This document shows positions 1-5,361 of a stretch of DNA of 10,684 bases, piece after piece (positions within the stretch are counted from its first letter, which is position 1; each line of letters opens with the position of its first letter). The DNA comes from JAJDIA01 sp031555735. Lineage in GTDB: Bacteria > Bacteroidota > Bacteroidia > Bacteroidales > Tannerellaceae. The stretch covers positions 1-10,684 of the forward strand of contig JAVBUE010000005.1 in the NCBI GenBank assembly GCA_031555735.1, in the 5' to 3' direction. The translations under genes and the position numbers were made by a program. Below the pieces are notes generated by a model. It worked only from the letters and a program-made list of their open reading frames with translations, had not been told where the DNA came from and made no database searches.

Positions 1-88
1 CATCGAATACAGAACGGAACATCGCCAGCTTACCCCCTTCTTCGAAGTTAGGCTTAATCTTGTCGAGATAATTCCTTAACGCTTTCAA
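1..88 (-). CDS. nqrB: NADH:ubiquinone reductase (Na+-transporting) subunit B, N-terminal fragment
   Basis: The first 29 codons of a gene that runs off the left edge. The peptide begins MKALRNYLDKIKPNFEEGGK, which I recognise as the N-terminus typical of NqrB, the membrane subunit of the sodium-pumping NADH:quinone oxidoreductase that carries covalent FMN and takes part in quinone reduction and Na+ translocation. The start must be TTG (bases 88-86): the same frame has a TAG stop at 97-95, the two codons between are AAT and ACA, and the next ATG is codon 23, inside conserved sequence. The gene lies 23 bases downstream of the nqrA stop in the same direction, the standard nqrABCDEF order, so the two are almost certainly cotranscribed. 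No clear Shine-Dalgarno sequence is visible. The family is secure; the rest of the protein lies outside the window. Confidence 0.88.
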   Translation of the reverse strand, partial: MKALRNYLDKIKPNFEEGGKLAMFRSVFD

Positions 89-111
89 TGTATTCTAATT
101 TTAATATGTTA

Positions 112-1458
112 TTAATTCATTTCCTTATAAAGCAGATCCAAGCCGTTGCGCACGATCTTCTGCAATTCGATCTTCGACGTATCCACAAATTCGCAGAGGG
201 CGAAATCTTCCGGGGCTACTTCGTAGATACCCAGGTTTTCCATCTTGTCGATATCAAAGGCGATGATCGCTTTCAGCAGGTATTCGGGCAGGATATCCAT
301 CGGGAATACCTTGTCGTATTCGTTCGACATGATCATGGCACGATGGCCGCCGCGTACGCGGGCGTCAATCACATATTCTTTCCTGTTGCCGGACAGCCAG
401 GAAAAATACATGCGCGAGGTGCTGTATTTTCCGAAGCCGGGGGTAGCCCAGCCGAAGAACTCATGTACATCGTCGCCTTCGGGAATGGCCGTGATCTGGT
501 TGTCGTAAGCGCGCAGGTAATCCGTTGTGGCTACTTTGGTACCGGACAACACGTTCCCGCTGATGATACGCACATGATCCTTTCCCAGTATCTTACCCGA
601 TACAAGGCTGTCGATTGTACATCCGGCAACTGTTTTAATATATCCTCTTTCGGTGGTTTCCGATCCGGTGATCGCCACCAGACGGGTAAAGTCGGCAATG
701 CCTTTGTTGAACAGACGTCCGATGATGATCACATCGTCGGGATTCACCGTCCATACCACTTCACCCTTGTTCACCGGTTTCGTTTGATTGATCAGTACAC
801 CTACGTTACCTGCGGGGTGCGGACCTTCCACTTCCACCACTTCTACTCCTTTCGGGGTATAAGCGGCTCCTTTGCGGATACCTACATACACCTTACCGGC
901 AGTCATTTTAGCCAGCGCATCCAACCCTGCCTGGAAATCAGCTTCCTGTCCTTTGACGATGAAGTTGAAATCCGGTGCCAGCGGAGCTGAATAGAAAGCG
1001 GAAACATAAATGTCGCGGGGTGCATCGGCGGGGGTAGCCACCATGTCGTACGGACGCTGTTTGATCAGTGGCCACAGACCGGCTGTAAGGATCATCTCCT
1101 TCACTTCGTCGCCTTTCAATGCAGAGAGTTGTTTTTTGCCGAAATCAACGTAATCATTTTTTCCATCGGCTTTCACTTCGATACTCAGCACTTTGCGCTT
1201 TTCTCCACGGTTAACTGCAGTCACTTCGCCACTGACTGGCGAAACAAACCTGATTTCAGGACGGTTCTTGTCAATCATCAAGACCGTACCGGCCTGGACT
1301 TTATCACCTGCTTTGGCTACCACTTTCGGATAGATGCCGTTGTAGGAATCCGGAATAATGGCGAACATATCGCACTTTTTCCCGGCCAGCAACACATCCG
1401 AAACCTTGCCTTTCAGATTGATGTCCAACCCTTTTTTAATCTTTATCACATTTGCCAT
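112..1458 (-). CDS. nqrA: Na+-translocating NADH:quinone reductase subunit A
   Basis: A 448-residue protein, close to the roughly 446 residues of characterised NqrA. This is the cytoplasmic, non-membrane subunit of Na+-NQR, which passes electrons from NADH to quinone and exports Na+. Visible features: the N-terminal KIKKGLDINLKGK stretch (about residues 6-18), and a lipoyl/biotinyl-like sandwich region with PKVVAKAGDKVQAGTVL (44-60) and SPVSGEVTAVNRGEKRKVL (73-91). These are followed by the central NQRA region and a C-terminal half of the NQRA-SLBB type. No signal peptide or membrane segment is seen, as expected. The ATG at 1458-1456 sits about 35 bases from a TAnnTTTG box, and no upstream in-frame start looks better. 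nqrA is the first gene of the minus-strand operon continuing into nqrB. In anaerobic Bacteroidales this pump supplies the sodium-motive force, which is family knowledge and not shown here. Confidence 0.96.
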   Translation of the reverse strand: MANVIKIKKGLDINLKGKVSDVLLAGKKCDMFAIIPDSYNGIYPKVVAKAGDKVQAGTVLMIDKNRPEIRFVSPVSGEVTAVNRGEKRKVLSIEVKADGKNDYVDFGKKQLSALKGDEVKEMILTAGLWPLIKQRPYDMVATPADAPRDIYVSAFYSAPLAPDFNFIVKGQEADFQAGLDALAKMTAGKVYVGIRKGAAYTPKGVEVVEVEGPHPAGNVGVLINQTKPVNKGEVVWTVNPDDVIIIGRLFNKGIADFTRLVAITGSETTERGYIKTVAGCTIDSLVSGKILGKDHVRIISGNVLSGTKVATTDYLRAYDNQITAIPEGDDVHEFFGWATPGFGKYSTSRMYFSWLSGNRKEYVIDARVRGGHRAMIMSNEYDKVFPMDILPEYLLKAIIAFDIDKMENLGIYEVAPEDFALCEFVDTSKIELQKIVRNGLDLLYKEMN

Positions 1459-1492
1459 GATATAACTGAAAATAGATTTTTAAAATATCCGG

Positions 1493-1500
1493 CAAAAGTA
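1493..1500 (-). promoter_or_regulatory. Candidate -7 box of the nqr operon promoter
   Basis: On the minus strand this reads TACTTTTG, a full match to the Bacteroidota -7 consensus TAnnTTTG. It lies 35 bases upstream of the nqrA ATG, giving a short leader of roughly 25-30 bases. I do not see a good TTTG -33 box at the expected spacing, so the assignment rests on the -7 element and its position. Confidence 0.5.
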
Positions 1501-1555
1501 CATATTTTTTTATGCTAAAAAGCAGAAAATCGAAATAATTAAGGAAATAATTCCA

Positions 1556-1563
1556 TAATTTTG
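1556..1563 (+). promoter_or_regulatory. Candidate -7 box for the plug-EamA gene pair
   Basis: The sequence is TAATTTTG, matching TAnnTTTG exactly, 25 bases upstream of the ATG at 1589. It shares the 130-base divergent spacer with the nqr box on the opposite strand; the two -7 boxes are about 55 bases apart and the promoters do not overlap. No convincing -33 TTTG is seen. Confidence 0.45.
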
Positions 1564-1588
1564 CAATGTCTTTAAACAGGTACGTCAA

Positions 1589-2863
1589 ATGAGAGTTGTC
1601 AATTGGTTATTCATACTGATATTCATCCCCTTAGCTCCTTTAAATGCCCAACAGGCCTATCGCACGGATGTGATGGATAAATTAGTAAAGACGCTTCAGA
1701 TCCGGGCAAACGGCAAATCGGCAACCGTCCCCTGCATCTCCTTGTATGGGAAAGAGTTTGTCGAGATCAATTTCGATATGCTGCACGACGGGTATCGTCC
1801 CCTGTCGTACTCGATCATCCATTGCGACGCCGACTGGAAACAATCCGAACTGTCTCCCATCGAATATATGGCCGGATTCCAGGGAATGCCCCTTGAAGAT
1901 TTTGCCAATTCCATGGCAACGACTACCCAGTATGCCAATTACATTTTCAGGCTTCCGAATGAAGATATCCGCTTCAAGGTGTCCGGTAATTACGCCGTAA
2001 GGGTATATGACGAAGACCATCCGCAAAAGACACTCCTGACAGCCTGTTTCTCCGTCTATGAGCCACAGGTGTCGATCGCGGCATCGCTCAGCAGTAATAC
2101 CCTGATTGATACCAACCAGTCCCATCAGGAGGTTAGTTTTATGATCGACCACAGCCGCTTTCCCATCACCTTCCCGGAGACCGATCTGAAAATCAGGGTC
2201 ATCCAGAACGGCAGGCAGGATAATGCCGTGACCGGACTGCTTCCCACCACGTTGCTGAGCAGCCAGGTTATCTATAAAAACAACCGCAACCTGATCTTCG
2301 AGGCGGGCAACGAATACCGCCGGATGGAGTTCCTCACCACCCGCTATAACGGGATGCATGTGGACCGTATCTCTTTCCATAATCCGTATTACCATGTGGA
2401 GCTGATGACCGACCTGGTGCGCCGGAACATGACCTATCAATACGACCAGGATCAAAACGGCCGGTACCTGATCCGTTGTGTCGGTTGTACCGACGCGAAT
2501 ACGGACGCCGATTATAACATCGTACACTTCACCCTCCAGTCGGCTCTTATTCCTGACGGCGACCTGTACCTGCTCGGTGACATATATAATAATGTATTGG
2601 ACGAGAAAAGCAAGATGGGGTATAACACCACCACCGGACGGTATGAAAAATCCGTCCAGTTGAAACAGGGACACTATAACTATATGTACGTGTTCGTTCC
2701 CAATGGCGAAACACGCGGTACCACCCGCATCACAGAAGGCAACTACTATCAGACAGAGAACGAATATGACATCCTCGTCTATTACCGCCCGATGAACACC
2801 CGCTACGATCGCTTGATCGGAATACAACATATCACGAACCGGGTGAATCATGGACAACAATAA
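1589..2863 (+). CDS. Type IX secretion plug-family protein (formerly DUF5103)
   Basis: A 424-residue exported protein. Residues 1-20 form a signal peptide: MRVV, a hydrophobic core, then a likely cut after LNA before QQ. The mature protein is rich in beta-type sequence with many Tyr, Asn and Asp residues. It carries blocks I associate with the DUF5103 family: a Y-S-I-I-H-C-D-A-D-W stretch (about 74-83) and SGNYAVRVYDED (132-143). This family was renamed 'type 9 secretion system plug protein' because a member in Flavobacterium caps the periplasmic side of the giant SprA translocon. Whether this copy works with a SprA homologue cannot be seen here, and many gut Bacteroidales keep family members without obvious T9SS cargo. 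Its 3' end overlaps the EamA gene by 14 bases, so the two are probably translationally coupled. Family assignment is good; the precise role is inferred. Confidence 0.8.
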   Translation: MRVVNWLFILIFIPLAPLNAQQAYRTDVMDKLVKTLQIRANGKSATVPCISLYGKEFVEINFDMLHDGYRPLSYSIIHCDADWKQSELSPIEYMAGFQGMPLEDFANSMATTTQYANYIFRLPNEDIRFKVSGNYAVRVYDEDHPQKTLLTACFSVYEPQVSIAASLSSNTLIDTNQSHQEVSFMIDHSRFPITFPETDLKIRVIQNGRQDNAVTGLLPTTLLSSQVIYKNNRNLIFEAGNEYRRMEFLTTRYNGMHVDRISFHNPYYHVELMTDLVRRNMTYQYDQDQNGRYLIRCVGCTDANTDADYNIVHFTLQSALIPDGDLYLLGDIYNNVLDEKSKMGYNTTTGRYEKSVQLKQGHYNYMYVFVPNGETRGTTRITEGNYYQTENEYDILVYYRPMNTRYDRLIGIQHITNRVNHGQQ

Positions 2864-3791
2864 ACTGAAAGGACATATCCTGATATTGGTCGCGAATATC
2901 CTGTTCGCAGTCAATATGCCCGTCTCCAAATACCTGCTTCCGGATCATCTGTTACCCGAAGCGCTGACGATCCTGCGTATTACCTTCGCCTGCGTCTTAT
3001 TCTGGATCACCTCCCTGTTTATGCAACGGGAGAAGGTCTCACTGAAAGATCTGGGGATCCTTTTTGTCTGCGCCCTGTGCGGAATCGCATTCAACCAGAG
3101 CCTGTTTATCTACGGGCTCACTATCACTTCGCCCGTGGATGCGTCGATCATTGCCATCGGTGTGCCGATCTATGTCATGTTGTTGGCCGCCCTTGTCCTC
3201 AAAGAGCCGATCACACGGATGAAAGCGTTCGGGGTATTGCTCGGTGTATGCGGGGCATTGATGCTGGTGATGCAATCGTCGCATGCCGGCGGACAGGTAA
3301 GCAGCCTCAGGGGCAACCTGATGATCATCATCAGCGGCCTCTCCTATTCCGTCTATCTGGTCATCTCCAAGCCGATCACCCTCCGCTACTCGTCTGTAAC
3401 GATCATGAAGTGGATGTTCCTTTTCGGCACCCTGGTACTGTTGCCCTTTATGTATAACCAGGTATTTGATTCGCCAGCCTTTAACCACCAGGGGATCGAT
3501 GGGAAGGAAGTGTGGGCGATCGCATTCGTCTTGTTTGGAGGCACCTATATCCCTTACCTGCTGATCCCGATGTCACTCAAACGGATCCGTCCGACAACAG
3601 TCAGCATGTATAATTATGTACAACCTATCATCGCGTCGTTCATCGCCGTAGCCATCGGGCAGGATACCTTTACGGCCGACAAATTCCTATCCGCCGCCCT
3701 TGTATTCGTGGGTGTGTATCTTGTTACCCAAAGTAAGAGCAAAGCGGATATGGACAGGGAAAAAGCCCTGGCGGAAAAAACCGGGGAGTGA
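2850..3791 (+). CDS. DMT-superfamily (EamA) inner-membrane transporter
   Basis: A 313-residue, strongly hydrophobic protein with about ten predicted transmembrane helices arranged as two EamA repeats, roughly residues 7-140 and 153-295. Typical family signatures are visible: the first helix with a V-A-N-I-L-F-A-V-N-M-P-V-S-K pattern, a P-V-D-A-S-I-I-A-I-G-V-P-I-Y segment (about 95-108), and in the second repeat Y-N-Y-V-Q-P-I-I-A-S near the C-terminus. EamA transporters usually export amino acids or other metabolites; the substrate here cannot be deduced. The C-terminal 20 residues are charged (Lys, Asp, Glu) and probably cytoplasmic. The ATG lies inside the 3' end of the plug gene in a different frame, indicating coupling. 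The stop codon is 2 bases from the stop of the convergent DUF3575 gene, and no terminator hairpin with a T tract is seen between them. Confidence 0.9.
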   Translation: MDNNKLKGHILILVANILFAVNMPVSKYLLPDHLLPEALTILRITFACVLFWITSLFMQREKVSLKDLGILFVCALCGIAFNQSLFIYGLTITSPVDASIIAIGVPIYVMLLAALVLKEPITRMKAFGVLLGVCGALMLVMQSSHAGGQVSSLRGNLMIIISGLSYSVYLVISKPITLRYSSVTIMKWMFLFGTLVLLPFMYNQVFDSPAFNHQGIDGKEVWAIAFVLFGGTYIPYLLIPMSLKRIRPTTVSMYNYVQPIIASFIAVAIGQDTFTADKFLSAALVFVGVYLVTQSKSKADMDREKALAEKTGE

Positions 3792-3793
3792 AC

Positions 3794-4993
3794 TTATTTC
3801 AGTTTCCAGATCAATGAGACACCCGCCTGTGTCGGCCCGATGATGTTCTTTTTCAAACGGGCCTCGTTTACCTGGATGCTTTCACAGTTTTCCCGGTAAT
3901 ACTCGTCATAATCGGCATAAATATATCCGATCCCCAGGCTGAAGTCCATATCGAAATAGCGGCTTAACCGGGCACGGTAACCACCGGTAAATCCACCTCC
4001 CATAAAGTTACCCTGGTAACCGGTATCACTCAGTTTGATATTGAATTTGCCCATGTGGCCTTCCACGCCAAGGAACCAACGGTTATCATCCCCCAGGTAC
4101 CGACGTATCTCGGGCGACACCATCCAGAGGCGCAGCTTACGGTCGCCTCCTTTCCATTCCGTACCCGACCAACCGGCATTGAACAGGAATCCCCAGTCTG
4201 TCGGTCGCCATTCCACACCGGCGTTGAGCATGTTGGCCAACCGGTACAACAGGTTCGCACGTAACGACCATTCCCCTTCCCGATCGCGCAGTTGCGCTTT
4301 CTTATTGGTTTCTCCGAAATACGATTTGACGATCTTTTCCCGTTCAGCCAGTTCTTTTGCCTTTGCTTCGGAATCGATATCATGGGTGAGGTCTTCCACC
4401 TGCGCAGTAGGTACAACCAACGGCTCGGGCGTAGCCTCCAAAGGCTGTTCAATTACCGGGACGGGGATGGAGTCAACCGGTGCAGCTACCGTCTGTTTGA
4501 CCTCCTCTTTCGCTTCTTCAACCACTACCACCGGTTTCTCCTCCGGGAGGATGGGTGCAGGTACCACCGCTTTGCCGGGCACATGTACGGTAATGATTTC
4601 CAGGTCGGTTTCGCCTTCGTAGGCTACCGTACGGTTGGTGGTCTTGAAATAATCTTCCTTGAGTTTCCGGTAACGGATCAACACGGATTTCACACTGTTG
4701 GACCGGGTGACGGCCATCAGGCGATTCGCTGCCGGTGTTGGTTCCGAAGCACAGTAACCATCCACAAACAAGGTGATTTCCTTCCGTTCGATCTCGGGAC
4801 GATACCGTTCGATCAGATCGGACAGACGTTGTAATTCTTCCCCATTGGAGAAAACATTATCATACAGGATACTGTCGCCCGGGTTAAATTTGAAAACGAA
4901 CACCTGCTTCGTAGTTTCCGGGGTGGCTTGCGTGGTCTGCGCATGCAGTGACAAAAACGGCATAAAGAGCAATACGGTCAAAAAAAGCTTCAT
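3794..4993 (-). CDS. DUF3575 outer-membrane protein with OmpA-like N-terminal region
   Basis: A 399-residue exported protein. Residues 1-18 look like a signal peptide (cut near LHA before QTT). Residues 35-110 resemble an OmpA C-terminal-type domain: a helix N-G-E-E-L-Q-R-L-S-D-L-I, then I-T-L-F-V-D-G-Y, then N-R-L-M-A-V-T-R-S-N-S-V. Residues 136-200 are a low-complexity Pro/Val/Glu linker, followed by a short charged helix (about 205-235). Residues 243-399 match DUF3575, a beta-barrel-like family common in Bacteroidales (W-S-L-R-A-N-L-L-Y, G-V-E-W-R, ending S-L-I-W-K-L-K). In OmpA proteins an Asp after the GH/GY position and an Arg in the following helix hold peptidoglycan; here the Arg (R97) is present but the usual TD pair is replaced by C81-A82. 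DUF3575 proteins are often near fimbrillin genes; none is present here. A structural role linking outer membrane and cell wall is my inference. Confidence 0.8.
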   Translation of the reverse strand: MKLFLTVLLFMPFLSLHAQTTQATPETTKQVFVFKFNPGDSILYDNVFSNGEELQRLSDLIERYRPEIERKEITLFVDGYCASEPTPAANRLMAVTRSNSVKSVLIRYRKLKEDYFKTTNRTVAYEGETDLEIITVHVPGKAVVPAPILPEEKPVVVVEEAKEEVKQTVAAPVDSIPVPVIEQPLEATPEPLVVPTAQVEDLTHDIDSEAKAKELAEREKIVKSYFGETNKKAQLRDREGEWSLRANLLYRLANMLNAGVEWRPTDWGFLFNAGWSGTEWKGGDRKLRLWMVSPEIRRYLGDDNRWFLGVEGHMGKFNIKLSDTGYQGNFMGGGFTGGYRARLSRYFDMDFSLGIGYIYADYDEYYRENCESIQVNEARLKKNIIGPTQAGVSLIWKLK

Positions 4994-5045
4994 ATCATTG
5001 ATTTAAGAGTGTAGATACTACATAATTCTTTCACATAGCAAGTCA

Positions 5046-5053
5046 CAAAAATA
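5046..5053 (-). promoter_or_regulatory. Candidate -7 box of the DUF3575 gene
   Basis: On the minus strand this reads TATTTTTG, an exact TAnnTTTG match, 52 bases upstream of the DUF3575 start codon. An ATTG at 5079-5076 on the same strand is a weak -33 candidate, with a 22-base spacer that is slightly long. Confidence 0.45.
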
Positions 5054-5126
5054 CATCATTTCCGATAACTGGTACCAATAAAATCACTTCTTTTTGATCT
5101 AAACGACAGTTATTCACCCCAATTGT

Positions 5127-5156
5127 CTTGCATATTAGAAAAAAAGCGTAAGTTTG
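5127..5156 (+). promoter_or_regulatory. Candidate thr operon promoter
   Basis: The -7 box TAAGTTTG (5149-5156) is an exact match to TAnnTTTG. An 18-base spacer separates it from CTTG (5127-5130), which fits the -33 TTTG consensus in three of four positions. Transcription would begin near 5162-5165, about 10 bases before the ATG of the leader ORF and nearly 200 bases before thrA. The transcript would therefore start almost directly with the leader ORF, the arrangement expected of an attenuation-type operon. Confidence 0.6.
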
Positions 5157-5174
5157 CAACTCCTATACGACAAT

Positions 5175-5264
5175 ATGAATACGAGAGAATACATATTGAC
5201 TGCCAATGTAGCCTACTATACATGGGCGTTGATGACCCCCTGGGGGGTTCAAATTCACAAATAA
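5175..5264 (+). CDS. Putative thr operon leader peptide
   Basis: A 29-codon ORF beginning MNTREYILTANVAYY and ending WGVQIHK, then TAA. It starts about 10 bases after the predicted transcription start and stops 28 bases before the terminator stem upstream of thrA. It has four Thr codons (residues 3, 9, 16 and 21), one each of ACG, ACT, ACA and ACC, plus two Ile, one internal Met and one Lys, all aspartate-family products, with two adjacent Tyr codons and two Trp. Unlike Escherichia coli thrL it has no run of Thr/Ile codons. The case rests on position: promoter, short ORF, terminator, then a threonine-pathway gene. It is too short for coding statistics. It could instead be a spurious ORF in a structured leader, or a peptide acting by nascent-chain arrest. 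I know of no named family. Confidence 0.5.
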   Translation: MNTREYILTANVAYYTWALMTPWGVQIHK

Positions 5265-5267
5265 CAA

Positions 5268-5321
5268 TGGCAGAGGCAGGCCCTGCGTTGTTGCAATCTT
5301 CCGCATTGCATCTCTTTTTTT
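5268..5321 (+). terminator. Candidate attenuator (leader terminator) before thrA
   Basis: The core is a perfect 6-base stem TGCAAT (5292-5297) / ATTGCA (5305-5310) with a 7-base loop, followed after TCTC by seven T residues (5315-5321). A second small hairpin, GCAG/CTGC (5276-5279 / 5283-5286, loop GCC), lies just upstream, and AGAG (5272-5275) can close the whole unit with CTCT (5312-5315). TGGCAG (5268-5273) is complementary to CTGCCA inside the leader ORF (5200-5205), giving a possible competing pairing. The stem is modest in GC, so strength is uncertain. It sits 40 bases before the thrA ATG, with no gene in between, which argues for premature termination and not the end of a transcription unit. 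Confidence 0.6.
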
Positions 5322-5361
5322 ATCCTTTTCCAATACATTAACAATTTCAACATTCAGTATA

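Noticed and set aside
88..990. 300-codon plus-strand ORF opposite nqrA
   Set aside because: It lies wholly antisense to a confidently identified nqrA and its product shows no recognisable family; the open frame follows from codon usage of the real gene.
1682..2929. 415-codon minus-strand ORF opposite the plug gene
   Set aside because: Antisense to a signal-peptide-bearing family member, with low-information Val/Ile/Gly composition and no domain resemblance.
3766..3786. Terminator between the convergent EamA and DUF3575 genes
   Set aside because: CCCTGG/CCGGGG can form a 6-base stem with one G-U pair, but it lies in the coding end of the EamA gene and no T tract follows on the plus strand.
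5123..5341. 72-codon ORF across the thr leader
   Set aside because: It starts upstream of the predicted transcription start, overlaps the promoter box and reads through the terminator stem. The 29-codon ORF in another frame fits the architecture better.
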